The translations under genes were made by a program, and so were the position numbers. From Microbacterium hatanonis (GTDB lineage: Bacteria > Actinomycetota > Actinomycetes > Actinomycetales > Microbacteriaceae): a DNA stretch of 64,000 nt. The first letter of the stretch is position 1. Every line of letters starts with the position of its first letter. Shown piece by piece: positions 24,618 to 33,740 of the stretch. The DNA is taken from NCBI RefSeq assembly GCF_008017415.1, contig NZ_VRSV01000002.1, positions 1,178,001 to 1,242,000 of the forward strand, written 5' to 3'. The notes under the pieces are model-generated. The model was not told the DNA's origin. It did not search any database and saw nothing but the letters and a program-made list of their open reading frames with translations.

Positions 24618-25620
24618 GGCGCTCCTCGGAGGGGTGGAGTGCGAATGGTGGTGGTGCGGTGATCTGAACGGAACGGTTGCTGGCACCTATCAGGTCGCCG
24701 AGCGTAACAGAGTCGAAGTCGGCGTGGGTGGCGAGTCCGCGCCGCGACAGTTCTTCCGCGATCTGCTTCTGGTGGTCGTCGATGTGCTCGCCGAAGCGAG
24801 GATCGCGCGAGAAGAGCACCGGATGCTTGCCGGCCTCCAGCGCCGTGAGGGCCGACCCCACGCCCGCATGGGAGATGACGAGGTCGGCTGCGGCGATCAT
24901 CGATTTCAGCTCCCCGTGGGGGATGCTCGGCTGCGGCGGGATGCCGAGCCCCGCCATGTCGGCGTCGCCCGTCTGGTAGAAGACGTCCATCCCCTCGAGG
25001 AGGGGCGCGACCTTCTCGAAGAGCCGCCGGAACGGGAAGCCCTCCTGGGTGCCCACCATCACCACCGCGCGCCGGGGTTCGTGAGGCGGGTCGACGGGCG
25101 CGCCCGGGGCGAACTCGTCGAAGATCGAGCCGCGGTACATCCAGCGATCGTCGGCCCAGGCGGGGTACTGCGTGTAGGTGCGGATGCGCGGGAAGCGCGA
25201 GATGATCTTCCCCGTCATCGACGGCCCGTCGGCGCGCGCCGCACTCTCTATATAGTGCGTCGGGATGCCGCGGCGCGCCGCCTTCGGGAGGAACGCGACC
25301 GCCGGGCTCGACCCGGTGCTGATCGCCTCGACGAAGGTGTTCTCGGCGAAGACCTTGCGCGAGAGCAGCACGAGCTTCGCGAAGTTCTTCAGATCGCGCG
25401 GCGCGGTGAACGGCGCGTAGATCACGCGGCGCCCGCTCAGCAGCGACTCGCTCAGTCCGTTGCGGAAGGTGACCCAGACCTGCCGCTCGGGTGCGTAGCC
25501 GATGCGTTCGGCGAACCCCGCGAGTTGCCGCAGATGCCCTCCCCCGGAGCAGACGAGCAGCACATCCCCCTGTGCGCTCGTCGGACGTTCCTCGCTGTCC
25601 ATGTGCTGCAATCCCCTCAT
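24520..25620 (-). CDS. Glycosyltransferase of the Alg14-Alg13 fused (GT28-like) type
   Basis: A 366-residue protein joining a membrane-recruiting Alg14-like half (DVLLVCSGGGHLRQLAGF) and a catalytic Alg13/MurG-like half (MIAAADLVISHAGVGSALTALEAGKHPVLFSRDPRFGEHIDDHQ). Such enzymes add the second sugar to a polyprenyl-diphosphate sugar. The start at 25620 has GGGGAA; an internal ATG at 25602 is an alternative. The last 33 codons overlap the start of the beta-helix gene by 98 bases, and this tail is charged and low-complexity, so it is probably not part of the fold. Confidence 0.88.
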   Translation of the reverse strand: MRGLQHMDSEERPTSAQGDVLLVCSGGGHLRQLAGFAERIGYAPERQVWVTFRNGLSESLLSGRRVIYAPFTAPRDLKNFAKLVLLSRKVFAENTFVEAISTGSSPAVAFLPKAARRGIPTHYIESAARADGPSMTGKIISRFPRIRTYTQYPAWADDRWMYRGSIFDEFAPGAPVDPPHEPRRAVVMVGTQEGFPFRRLFEKVAPLLEGMDVFYQTGDADMAGLGIPPQPSIPHGELKSMIAAADLVISHAGVGSALTALEAGKHPVLFSRDPRFGEHIDDHQKQIAEELSRRGLATHADFDSVTLGDLIGASNRSVQITAPPPFALHPSEERHAGSRPQNDDEDGSPPGSRRHGSGVHSAGGRP

Positions 25621-25686
25621 TGCCGTTCCCCAGTTTCTTCGGCCCGCGGGTCCCCTAATCCCCGTCGAGCACCGCGTGCGCGGCCG

Positions 25687-26874
25687 TCAATCGCTGATGA
25701 GCGAAAGTATCTCTTTGTGTCTCGTCGTCCACGCGTTGGCGGTGATGAACGCCTGGCGCTTCGGCTCGTCCTCGATGCCCTGCGCGAGGGCGACGTCGAC
25801 GAGGTCGATGAAGTCGGTGACGGTCTCCGCCAGGTGCACGCGGTCGCCGAAGTTGCGCACCGGACGCAGGTCGGTCGCGAGCACCGGTCGTCCGGCGGCC
25901 AGGTACTCGTACACCTTCAACGGGCTCATGGCCTCGGTGAGCGACGTGCGGCGGTGGGCGAGCAGAGTGAGCTCGCAGTTGCGCAGCACCGCGACGACCT
26001 CGGCGCGGCGCACCTCGCCCCGGATGTGCACGTTCGGCAAGCCGCGCAGACCCGCGATGTACTTCGGGTCGGGGGCCGGGCCGATGAGCACGATGTGCAG
26101 GTCGGGCCGGGCGCGTGCCAGCGCGTGGAGACCCTCGAGATCGAGGCGCGAGTCGAGCGTTCCCAGGTAGGCCGCGCGCGGCCCCGGGATGCGGTCGAAC
26201 CAGGCCGGGGCGGCCGGCTGCGGGCCGAGCCACTCGCGGGGCTCGATGCCGTTGGGAACCACGCGATGCGGACCCGTCGGCTCGATGCGGTCGATGATCT
26301 CCTGCGAGACGGCGGCGACGGCCCGGCCGCTGCGCGCGATGCGGCGGTAGGCCTCGGCGTAGGCCGGCCAGTAGCGGCGTCGGCCGGGGGAGCTCAGCCA
26401 GTCGTCCCGGGCGTAGTACAGCGCGGAGCCCGCCCAGTCGAGCGAAGCGAAGCCGCCGACCAGCGGGCTGGCGGTGACGAAGAGCGGATGCTGCAGGTCT
26501 GCCGCCGATGCGGCTCGCTGCACGACGCGCTCGTACTGGCGATAGGTCTCGGCGATGGCGTCGACGTCGGTGGGGTCGGCCCGAGCGAGCCGGAGCGGGC
26601 TCACGTGGCGCAGCTTCTCGGTCTCCTGCGGACGGTGCGAGAAGTCGATGACGCGTCGCGCCCAGCCGGTGAGCCACGAGCGCCACGGGTCGGCCACGAG
26701 CAGCCGGCGCACGTCGGGGCTGTCGATGAGGGTCGTGACGAGGCGGTCGGGCGGGCGCATCATGCCCCGCTTCTGCGCGTCGGCGAACGACTCGTAGGAG
26801 AACGTGAAGACGAAGTCCCGCGTTCCGCCGGGTTGCGGAGTGGGGGCGGGGGGATTCGGGTCGGCGAGTGTCAT
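25687..26874 (-). CDS. Family 1/4-like glycosyltransferase
   Basis: A 395-residue GT-B protein. The C-terminal half carries the recognisable core: [104 protein letters not shown]. The ATG at 26874 overlaps the acetyltransferase stop (ATGA). It belongs to the five-gene minus-strand group 28549-23361. Donor sugar unknown. Confidence 0.88.
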   Translation of the reverse strand: MTLADPNPPAPTPQPGGTRDFVFTFSYESFADAQKRGMMRPPDRLVTTLIDSPDVRRLLVADPWRSWLTGWARRVIDFSHRPQETEKLRHVSPLRLARADPTDVDAIAETYRQYERVVQRAASAADLQHPLFVTASPLVGGFASLDWAGSALYYARDDWLSSPGRRRYWPAYAEAYRRIARSGRAVAAVSQEIIDRIEPTGPHRVVPNGIEPREWLGPQPAAPAWFDRIPGPRAAYLGTLDSRLDLEGLHALARARPDLHIVLIGPAPDPKYIAGLRGLPNVHIRGEVRRAEVVAVLRNCELTLLAHRRTSLTEAMSPLKVYEYLAAGRPVLATDLRPVRNFGDRVHLAETVTDFIDLVDVALAQGIEDEPKRQAFITANAWTTRHKEILSLISD

Positions 26875-27431
26875 GCGAGCTCTCTGATCACACGGGCCGG
26901 GGTGCCGGCGACGACGGTGCGGTCGGGTACGTCCGAGCGCACCACACTGTTGGCACCGACGACACTGCCGCGCCCGATGGTCACTCCGGGGAGCACCACC
27001 ACGTTCTGTCCGAGCCACGCGCCGCGCTTGATGAGCACGGGGGCGACCCGGTCGATGGGTTGATCGCGCACGGGGACGTCGGCGTCGGCGAATCCGTGCG
27101 AATGGTCGGAGATGTAGCACCCGCGGGCGATGGCGACCGCTTCTTCGATCTCTACGCGGTGGACGGCCGAGATCGAGGTGGTGTTCATGCGCACCCTGTC
27201 GTGCAGCACGATGTTCGGTCCGGGCGCGTGCTGCGAGGGAACGATGAGCCACGAGCCGGCGCCGATGAGCACCCGGTCGCCGACGCTGATGTGCTCCGCT
27301 CCGGAGAGCCGCGTGGGCAGCAGGATGCGGGAGTTCGGTCCGAACGCCGCGAAGCCGGGGGCCGCGAGCTTGGTGAAGGCGAGGTCGCGCAGGCGCTGCG
27401 CGCGGATGAGGACGTCGAGGGTGGTGATCAC
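26871..27431 (-). CDS. Hexapeptide (left-handed beta-helix) acetyltransferase
   Basis: A 186-residue WcaF/maltose-acetyltransferase-like protein: [36 protein letters not shown] (catalytic His region), [46 protein letters not shown]. The GTG start at 27431 overlaps the previous stop (GTGA), and its own stop overlaps the next ATG. It probably O-acetylates a sugar of the repeat unit. Confidence 0.92.
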   Translation of the reverse strand: MITTLDVLIRAQRLRDLAFTKLAAPGFAAFGPNSRILLPTRLSGAEHISVGDRVLIGAGSWLIVPSQHAPGPNIVLHDRVRMNTTSISAVHRVEIEEAVAIARGCYISDHSHGFADADVPVRDQPIDRVAPVLIKRGAWLGQNVVVLPGVTIGRGSVVGANSVVRSDVPDRTVVAGTPARVIRELA

Positions 27432-28549
27432 CGGGTGGGCTCCTTCTCGACGGCGGAGACCGGGGCGAACGTCTCCACGGCGGGGTCGAACCCGGAGCCC
27501 GCCATGAGCGACGCGGTGATCGAGAGCAGGCGGTCGACGTAGTCGCGCTCGCTCAAGCCTCGACGCTCGGCGACGGCCGGGTCGGGGACGGATGCTGCGG
27601 ACGCATGCTTCTCGAGGGCCGCGGCGAACGCGTCGACGTCGCCGTGGGGCACCAGAGTGGCATCGGCGTCGCGCAGGTACTCGCCGATGCCGCCGGCATC
27701 GGTGGCGACCACCGGCACGCCGGCGGAGACCGCCTCGATCGCGACGGTGCATCCCGAGGCGTGACGGTTCTCGGTCAGAGGGAGGGCGACGACGGCAGCC
27801 GTCCGATAGACCTCGGTGAGGATCTCGCGCTGGCGGTAGCTGTTGACCGTGACGTTCGCCGGCCACTCCAGACGCTTCACGTCTTCGGAGAGCGAGATGA
27901 TCTCGATGCTCAGACCGGGAACGCGTTCGGCGACGGCCTTCATCAGATGCCAGTCGCGGTGACGGTCGTTGCCGATCACGAGCACCTTCGCCGGGTCTGC
28001 AGGAGCGCCGGTGCGGGGAGCGGCGAAGTGCGTGCCGAAAGGCACCCGCAGCACCTTCCGCCCGGGGACGCTGCGGAGGGAGTCCTCTTTATTGAGCGCG
28101 CTGAGGACGACCTCGACGTCGTGCGCCCTGAGCAGCCGCGTGAACGCGGCCCGTCGCAGCCAGGAGATGCGGGGCCACAGGTCCCAGAGCCACACCGACT
28201 GCGCGATGGTGTGGGCGCCGTAGCGGCGCGGGTTGAGGGTGCGCAGCAGTGCGACGGCGAGGTGCTCGCGTTCGGTGTGGGTCCAGACCACGTCGGCGCG
28301 CGTGAGGATGCCCCGGTTGCGCCAGACGTGCACGAAGTCGAATCCGAGCACTCGGCGGACCGTCATGCGCCACCACAGCGCCACGCGCCCCTCGGGGCGG
28401 TCGGTGGTCCACTCCATGTCGACGTGCGACTCGGCCCAGTGATACCCGTACGGAGTCGCGTCCGAGACCTCGCCCTGGGCGTGACGAACGCGCCACGCGA
28501 TCGGATTCAATCCGTATCGCACGATCACGCCCACGCGTGTTGTCCCCAT
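27428..28549 (-). CDS. Family 4 glycosyltransferase
   Basis: A 373-residue GT-B protein. C-terminal nucleotide-sugar half: [93 protein letters not shown]-terminal half: [19 protein letters not shown]. The start at 28549 is preferred because GGGGTAG precedes it. It is the first gene of the minus-strand glycosyltransferase group. The promoter must be in the 92 bases before 28642. Confidence 0.9.
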   Translation of the reverse strand: MGTTRVGVIVRYGLNPIAWRVRHAQGEVSDATPYGYHWAESHVDMEWTTDRPEGRVALWWRMTVRRVLGFDFVHVWRNRGILTRADVVWTHTEREHLAVALLRTLNPRRYGAHTIAQSVWLWDLWPRISWLRRAAFTRLLRAHDVEVVLSALNKEDSLRSVPGRKVLRVPFGTHFAAPRTGAPADPAKVLVIGNDRHRDWHLMKAVAERVPGLSIEIISLSEDVKRLEWPANVTVNSYRQREILTEVYRTAAVVALPLTENRHASGCTVAIEAVSAGVPVVATDAGGIGEYLRDADATLVPHGDVDAFAAALEKHASAASVPDPAVAERRGLSERDYVDRLLSITASLMAGSGFDPAVETFAPVSAVEKEPTR

Positions 28550-28641
28550 GTGGCTACCCCCCGGCAACGCCCCGATCCCCCGATCGCCGCTGGCTTAGCG
28601 TACCTCCTGTGCGCGCTACGTTGCGTGACGGCGATGTTTCG

Positions 28642-29673
28642 TTATGATGCGGGCCGAAGCGCGGCATCGAACGCGACGACCACCCCGCCGGCGACCTCGG
28701 GGCGGCGATCGCCGTAGTCGTGACCGGCGCCCTCGACGAGATAGGTCTCGGCCGATCCGCCGGCTTTGCGCCACTCGTGCTGGGTCTCCTCCGACCAGGC
28801 GGGGAGGGTCACGTCGTCGTCCTCGCCGTGGATGAGGATGAGCGGCTCGGTGGCGCGGTCGAAGAACGTGATCGGCGAGATGTCGGCCCAGTACTCCGGG
28901 TTGTCGTCGGGGGATCCGACCTCGTCGAGCAGTGCGTCGTCGGCGAACAGCGGCGCGGCCTCCGCGAGATCGGTCGTCGGCGCCGACATCGCGATGACGA
29001 GGTCGGAGAGCCCCGGGGCGATCACCGCCGCATCGATCGAGAGCAGGCCGCCGAGGGAGTGGCCGAGCAGCCCCACGCGCTCGGGGTCGGCCAGCGGGAT
29101 CTGTCCGTCGCGCGCGAGGCGCAGTCCGTTGACGACGTCGAGCGCCATGCCCCAGTCGAGCACGATGTCCCACCCGAACCCGGGGTCGACGATGGCGCTC
29201 GTCTCGGCGTTCGCGGCGTCGGAGTCGGCGAAGCCGCGCAGGTCGAGAGCGAAGACGATGTAGCCGGCGCTGAGCAGGGCTCGCTGCTCGGCGACGAGGT
29301 CGGTGCCCGGTTCGTACTCCTCGGGATCGACGCCGCCGTGCACCACCACGACGACGGGGGTGTCGGCGGCGGCACCGGTCGGCGTGCGCACGACGCCCGC
29401 GACCGTGATGCCGCCGCTGCCGTAGAAGACCTCGACCGCCGACTCGCCCGCGAGCGGGTCGACCGCATCGCCGAGCGTGAGCTGCGGGTCTTCCGCGGGC
29501 GACTCGATGATCGTCCGCAGCGTCGAGGTGTCGGTCACCGGCGCGACGGTCGACTCGGTCGGCGCCGGCTCGGGCTCGGCGGCGGTGCACCCGGTCAACG
29601 CGAGAAGCGCAGCCGCCACGAGTGCGATCGCCGTGCGTGCGGGCGCGAAGCGGTGTATCGAATTTTCCCCCAT
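28642..29673 (-). CDS. Secreted lipoprotein alpha/beta hydrolase
   Basis: A 343-residue protein with a lipoprotein leader (lipobox LTGC, Cys29) and an alpha/beta-hydrolase domain. Nucleophile elbow GHSLGG (Ser206), oxyanion-side VVVVHGGVDPEEY, likely acid in HGEDDDVTLP (Asp286 region), and catalytic His in GAGHDYG (His318). It resembles prolyl-oligopeptidase/dienelactone-type esterases and would act on esters or peptides outside the membrane. Given its place between polysaccharide genes, a deacetylase or deacylase of the surface polymer is possible (inference). The ribosome site is weak. Confidence 0.85.
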   Translation of the reverse strand: MGENSIHRFAPARTAIALVAAALLALTGCTAAEPEPAPTESTVAPVTDTSTLRTIIESPAEDPQLTLGDAVDPLAGESAVEVFYGSGGITVAGVVRTPTGAAADTPVVVVVHGGVDPEEYEPGTDLVAEQRALLSAGYIVFALDLRGFADSDAANAETSAIVDPGFGWDIVLDWGMALDVVNGLRLARDGQIPLADPERVGLLGHSLGGLLSIDAAVIAPGLSDLVIAMSAPTTDLAEAAPLFADDALLDEVGSPDDNPEYWADISPITFFDRATEPLILIHGEDDDVTLPAWSEETQHEWRKAGGSAETYLVEGAGHDYGDRRPEVAGGVVVAFDAALRPAS

Positions 29674-29840
29674 GCGGACGAGATAATCACAGTTCTTGCG
29701 ACGCGGAGCGATCGTCTTTCGTTTTGCTCCCTGACGAAACCCTGCAAAGATGCTGAGACCCGGGGAGCTTGTTCAAGAGTGCCGCCCCGGAAAATCACAG
29801 TGCGGACCGGCGTCTTCGACGCGGGTCGCAGGGGGGCCAC

Positions 29841-31988
29841 ATGAAAAATTTCGATATTGCGCGCCATTTTGGCAATCAGCGGGGCCGCAGAGCCGCCGCG
29901 TTCGCGACCGCCGGCGTCCTCGCCGCGGGTGCACTGCTCGCCGTTCCGGCGGCAGCACAGGCTGAGACCATCGACTGGGCTCCGGCCGATCCGTCCGACA
30001 GCGCCGTGTCGCTGCTCGCGACACCGACCACCACAGATGTCGTCGTGTCGGCGCGCATCGCGTACCAGCGTGCGCCGATCGTCGACGTCGACAACCCCGC
30101 CTACCTCGAGGGCGTGACCTTCGAGCTCTTCGAGCCGGCCGGCAACGCGCCGGGTGCGGCGACCGGGTACACCTGCGAGATTCCCGCGGGCGCCCTCGAC
30201 TGCACCATCTCGATCCCCGACACCGCGCCGGGCGGCGCGAACGCCGGAGACCGCTTCTACGTCGTGATGACGAGCGCCGGCGACAACGCCACGCCCATCA
30301 CCGAGCTGCGCACCGGCACGTCGTCCGAGCCGTTCACGCGTCGCTCGTACCCGGGCCTGACGGCTCCGGCCGTCGGCGGCCAGACGCTCGCCTTCCCCTC
30401 GCAGGGAACGGGCGAGCAGCTCAACTCGCTCGTCACCGCGGCAACGCTCGACAACCCGACGCTCGACCCGTCGTGCGTCACCTCCGAGCGCCTGTCGCTC
30501 GCGACGCAGCTCGACCTCTCGGGCTCGATCGACGAGCAGCAGCGCACCCAGTACCGCGAGGCGCTCGAGGCGCTCGTCGTCTCGCTCGAGGGTGAAGCGG
30601 TCGACCTGACCGTGTCGACCTTCGGTTCGTCGTCGCCGGTCGCCGGGCGCGCGGGCGGTCCGTTCGCCCTCGACACCGACGCCGGGCTGGATGCGGCGCT
30701 CGACGCGATCGACTCCTACGTTCGCCCCGTGTCGGGCGCGACCCAGCAGACCAACTGGGACCTCGCGCTGCGCAAGGTGGCCGATTACTCGACCACCTTC
30801 GATGCCCTCCTCGTCGTCACCGACGGAGCGCCGAACTACGTCAGCAACAGCGCCGGCACCGGTGGGCAGGAAGTCTTCGGCTCCCGCGTCACCATCGCCT
30901 CGCTCGAGCAGGCCGTCTTCTCGGCGAACGCCGTGAAGGCCGAGGGCACCCGCATCCTCGCCATGGGCGTGGGTACCGGCGTCGACGGTCGTCTCGCCGA
31001 CAACCTCGCCGCGATCTCGGGACCGATCGAGGGCAGCGACTACTTCCAGGGCGCCTGGTCGACCCTCGCGGCCGACTTGCAGGCAGCGGTTTCGCCGCTC
31101 GTCTGCGTCTCGCCCGTCACGGCGACGACCTACGTCACGGACGTTTCCGGTGAGAACCCGGTTGCGACCGACGGCTTCACGGTCGGCGCGGCCACGTCTG
31201 CGGTGTCTGCCGGCACCGCGACCGTGACCGGCGACAACCCGCAGGTCACGGGTGCCGATGGCAACCCGACCGGCACGGCCGACTGGGCGGTGTCGTTCTC
31301 CGACGCCGACGCCACAGCGACGCTCACCGTGACGCAGGAGGCCCGCGCGGGTCTGACGCTGACCGGCTCGTCGTTCACCGTCACTCACGCCGACAGCACC
31401 ACGACGACGGGTACCGGCGGATCGCCGCTCGTCATCCCCGGGCTGACGCGCGGCGACCGTGTCGCGGTGTCGTTCACCAACGCTCCCGCGGTCGACGCCG
31501 CCACCTTCCGGGTGCGCTCCGTCGTCGAGGGCTCTGCTGCGGACGCCGTGCCCGACTCGACGACCTTCTCGGTGACCTACACGGTCAACGGAGTGGCTGC
31601 GGCCACCCCGCTGACGGTGCGGGCAGACGGCACGATCGTCGATGCGCCGGTGTTCGAGGTCGGTGACGTCGTCGTGCTCACGCAGGGTGCCCAGCCGGCG
31701 ATCTCGGGCGTCGAGTGGGGCCCCGTGCCGCCCGCGCAGACGATCACCCTGACGGATGCCGCGCAGCTCGTCACGTTCGTCAACACCGCGACGGCGGTCG
31801 GCCCGACGCCGACCCCGACCCCGACGTCGACCACGCTGCCCACCCCGTCGCCCTCGCCGACGTCGGGCATGTTGCCGGCGACCGGCTCGGAGGCCACCGC
31901 ATGGCCGTTCCTCGGCGGAGCGGCTGCGCTCCTGCTGGGTGCGGCCGTCTTCATGGTCTCGCGTCGCCGGGCGGCTCGTCACAGCTGA
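29841..31988 (+). CDS. LPATG-anchored surface protein with a von Willebrand A domain
   Basis: A 715-residue secreted protein. A signal peptide ends near AAAQA41. The vWA domain (about 210-420) has MIDAS residues in LDLSGSIDE and the second strand LLVVTDGAPNY. Ig-like or collagen-binding-B-like repeats follow (TATLTVTQEARAGLTLTGSSFTVTH, AATFRVRSVVEGSAADAVPDS). A Pro/Thr wall spanner (PTPTPTPTSTTLPTPSPSP) leads to a sortase signal LPATG at about 678, a hydrophobic helix and an RRR tail. It looks like a pilin- or adhesin-type wall protein; no sortase gene is in the window. A strong terminator follows. The ATG at 29841 has GGGGGG upstream. Confidence 0.9.
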   Translation: MKNFDIARHFGNQRGRRAAAFATAGVLAAGALLAVPAAAQAETIDWAPADPSDSAVSLLATPTTTDVVVSARIAYQRAPIVDVDNPAYLEGVTFELFEPAGNAPGAATGYTCEIPAGALDCTISIPDTAPGGANAGDRFYVVMTSAGDNATPITELRTGTSSEPFTRRSYPGLTAPAVGGQTLAFPSQGTGEQLNSLVTAATLDNPTLDPSCVTSERLSLATQLDLSGSIDEQQRTQYREALEALVVSLEGEAVDLTVSTFGSSSPVAGRAGGPFALDTDAGLDAALDAIDSYVRPVSGATQQTNWDLALRKVADYSTTFDALLVVTDGAPNYVSNSAGTGGQEVFGSRVTIASLEQAVFSANAVKAEGTRILAMGVGTGVDGRLADNLAAISGPIEGSDYFQGAWSTLAADLQAAVSPLVCVSPVTATTYVTDVSGENPVATDGFTVGAATSAVSAGTATVTGDNPQVTGADGNPTGTADWAVSFSDADATATLTVTQEARAGLTLTGSSFTVTHADSTTTTGTGGSPLVIPGLTRGDRVAVSFTNAPAVDAATFRVRSVVEGSAADAVPDSTTFSVTYTVNGVAAATPLTVRADGTIVDAPVFEVGDVVVLTQGAQPAISGVEWGPVPPAQTITLTDAAQLVTFVNTATAVGPTPTPTPTSTTLPTPSPSPTSGMLPATGSEATAWPFLGGAAALLLGAAVFMVSRRRAARHS

Positions 31989-32032
31989 ATCACGAGGCTC
32001 GGGCGCCGGCTCTCCGGTCGCGCCGAGTGAAT

Positions 32033-32080
32033 GAACGAACCGGCTCGGGCCCCTCGGGGGCCCGGGCCGGTTCGTTCTTT
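32033..32080 (+). terminator. Strong rho-independent terminator after the LPATG protein gene
   Basis: GAACGAACCGG...CCGGTTCGTTC followed by TTT, with an inner CGGGCCCC/GGGGCCCGG stem; about 20 paired bases. It lies 44 bases after the stop codon. Confidence 0.9.
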
Positions 32081-32102
32081 AGCACAGAGGACGCTCAGGT
32101 TC

Positions 32103-32148
32103 TGTCCCCCGAAGTGCCTACATCGTGTTTCGAAACACGCGCGTAACC
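32103..32148 (+). promoter_or_regulatory. GTCCCC half-site plus 16-bp perfect palindrome and -10-like box
   Basis: TGTCCCCC (32103-32110) matches one arm of the operator at 2670 and 38007. CGTGTTTCGAAACACG (32124-32139) is a perfect 16-base palindrome of the size bound by TetR/LacI-type repressors. TAACCT at 32143-32148 could be a plus-strand -10 box. There is no gene immediately to the right on the plus strand. Confidence 0.4.
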
Positions 32149-32154
32149 TGGGAT

Positions 32155-32262
32155 CACGCTCACTCGCAGGCGCCGGGCATCCCCCCAACGCTCGCCTCGC
32201 CTGCCGGTAGCGATAGCCCCCGGCGACGTTCCTCCCCCCGGAACGAACCGGGGGCTCACTCT
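32155..32262 (+). ncRNA. Candidate structured small RNA
   Basis: The 190 bases between the promoter-like palindrome and the BY-kinase stop have no reading frame. They can fold: GCAGGCG near 32167 pairs with CGCCTGC near 32197, then a terminator-like hairpin at 32215-32256 is followed by CACTCTT. The arrangement mirrors the candidate RNA at 2710-2797. Alternatively the hairpin only terminates the minus-strand BY-kinase gene. Confidence 0.25.
32215..32256. terminator. Hairpin beyond the BY-kinase stop
   Basis: AGCCCCCGG (32215-32223) pairs with CCGGGGGCT (32248-32256), with an inner CGTTCC/GGAACG stem. It lies 20 bases past the minus-strand kinase stop. Confidence 0.6.
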
Positions 32263-32276
32263 TGGGATCGGCGGTC

Positions 32277-33701
32277 TCAGCCGTTCGGGTTCCGGGCGTT
32301 GACCGCGGCGGAGTAGACCTCGGCCGGCACGTCGTCGTCGACGTCGTAGCCGTAGTAATCGTCGACGCGCTTGCGTCGGGGGATCTTGTTCAGCACCACG
32401 CCGAGGGTGCGCCCGTTCACCTTCGAGATGTTGTCGAGCGACCGGCGCAGCACGTCGAACGTCGTGCGTCCCGATGAGACGACGATGAGCGCGCCGTCGG
32501 CGGCCGTCGAGAGCACCGCCGCGTCGGAGACCAGCAGCGTGGGCGGCGAGTCGATGATCACGAGGCCGTGCTGGCTGAGGTCGCTGATGAGGTCGCGCAT
32601 GCGCTGCGAGCCGAGCATCTCGCTCGGGTTCGGCGGGATGCGCCCCGCGGGGAGCACGAGCAGGTTGCGCGCGGGACCGAACGTGGCGCTCACCTCGTGC
32701 GTCGATGCGCGACCGGCCAGCACGTCGGTAAGGCCGACGCCCACCGACAGGCCGAACAGGGGCGCGACGACCGGGCGTCGGAGGTCGGCGTCGATGAACG
32801 CGACCCGCTGGCCGGCGGCAGCGAGGCTCATCGCGAGGTTCGCGGCGGTGCTCGACTTGCCGTCGCCCGGCATCGGGCTCGTGACCACGATCGAACGCGG
32901 CGGGTTGTCGACGTCGGTGTACTGCAGGTTGATCCGCAGTTCGCGCAGCGCTTCGGTCAGCGCGGTGCGGCTGCCGGGGCGCGAGGAGTTCGTGAACGAG
33001 AACACCTCGCGGGTGTTGTCGAGGCTGCGTTCGAGGGGGAGCGTTCCGACGACCCCCACGCCGAACTCGCGCTCGATGTCTTCGGACGAACGGATGCGGC
33101 GGTCGAGCACGTCGCGCAGCACCGCGTAGCCGATGCCGAGCGCGAGGCCGATGAGACCACCGAGCGCGACGTTGAGCGGGATGTTCGGCGACGACGGCGA
33201 CGACGGCAGCCGGGCCGAGTCGCCGGGGATCAGGGTGACGGCGGCCGAGCCGGGCGTTCCGTCGCCCTCGATGTCGTCGATGGCGGCGACCATGCCGCGG
33301 GTCCACGCCTCGGCGAGGTCGCGAGCGGCTTCGGGGGTGCCCGCGTTGGCGGCGACATGGATGACGACGGTGTCGAGGGGGTTCGTGACGCTCACGCGGT
33401 TGACGAGCGACTCGGGCGTCGTGGTGAGGCCGAGCTCGGTGATGGCCGACTCGGCGACCGACCGCCACGACCCGATGTCGAGGTAGGAGGTCACCTTGCT
33501 CCGGGCGAGCTGATCGCTCACGAGCGACGACCCGGTGTCGTTGCCGAGGTCGGTGGCGGCGACGTAGCCGCTGGCGGTGGCGGTGTACACGCGGGGCTGC
33601 AGAAGCGACCAGCCGAGCGCGACCGCGAGACCGACGACCGTGAGCAGCACGATGGCCAGCCAGTGCGCCCCCAGCACGCGCAGGTAGTCGCGCAATTCCA
33701 C
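32277..33701 (-). CDS. Wzz/BY-kinase: polysaccharide co-polymerase fused to a tyrosine kinase
   Basis: A 474-residue protein. Wzz domain with helices at about 14-34 and 176-197. Cytoplasmic BY-kinase: Walker A SPMPGDGKSSTAANLA (GDGKS at 279-283), Walker A' VAFIDADLRRP, Walker B HGLVIIDSPP. The C-terminal tyrosine cluster (DDYYGYDVDDDVPAEVY) is the autophosphorylation tail. It controls chain length and export of a surface polysaccharide through reversible tyrosine phosphorylation; no cognate low-molecular-weight phosphatase gene is in the window. The GTG at 33701 has GGGGGGAA upstream and starts VELRDYLRVLGAHW, the typical beginning. Confidence 0.95.
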   Translation of the reverse strand: MELRDYLRVLGAHWLAIVLLTVVGLAVALGWSLLQPRVYTATASGYVAATDLGNDTGSSLVSDQLARSKVTSYLDIGSWRSVAESAITELGLTTTPESLVNRVSVTNPLDTVVIHVAANAGTPEAARDLAEAWTRGMVAAIDDIEGDGTPGSAAVTLIPGDSARLPSSPSSPNIPLNVALGGLIGLALGIGYAVLRDVLDRRIRSSEDIEREFGVGVVGTLPLERSLDNTREVFSFTNSSRPGSRTALTEALRELRINLQYTDVDNPPRSIVVTSPMPGDGKSSTAANLAMSLAAAGQRVAFIDADLRRPVVAPLFGLSVGVGLTDVLAGRASTHEVSATFGPARNLLVLPAGRIPPNPSEMLGSQRMRDLISDLSQHGLVIIDSPPTLLVSDAAVLSTAADGALIVVSSGRTTFDVLRRSLDNISKVNGRTLGVVLNKIPRRKRVDDYYGYDVDDDVPAEVYSAAVNARNPNG

Positions 33702-33726
33702 GGCGTTCCCCCCGCCTTTCCGCTCG

Positions 33727-33740
33727 TACACTAGCGGCTG
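33727..33740 (+). promoter_or_regulatory. Leaderless promoter of the HprK-like/PqqD gene
   Basis: A -10 box TACACT (33727-33732) lies 7 bases before the GTG start at 33740, so transcription should begin at or next to the start codon. No ribosome site is present, consistent with a leaderless mRNA. Confidence 0.55.

Noticed and set aside
24043..27063. 1006-codon plus-strand frame
   Set aside because: Longest frame in the window but antisense to three recognisable genes (glycosyltransferases, beta-helix) and without any domain pattern.
29595..31982. 795-codon minus-strand frame
   Set aside because: Antisense to the LPATG vWA protein; the repeated Gly/Arg/Val string is a shadow.
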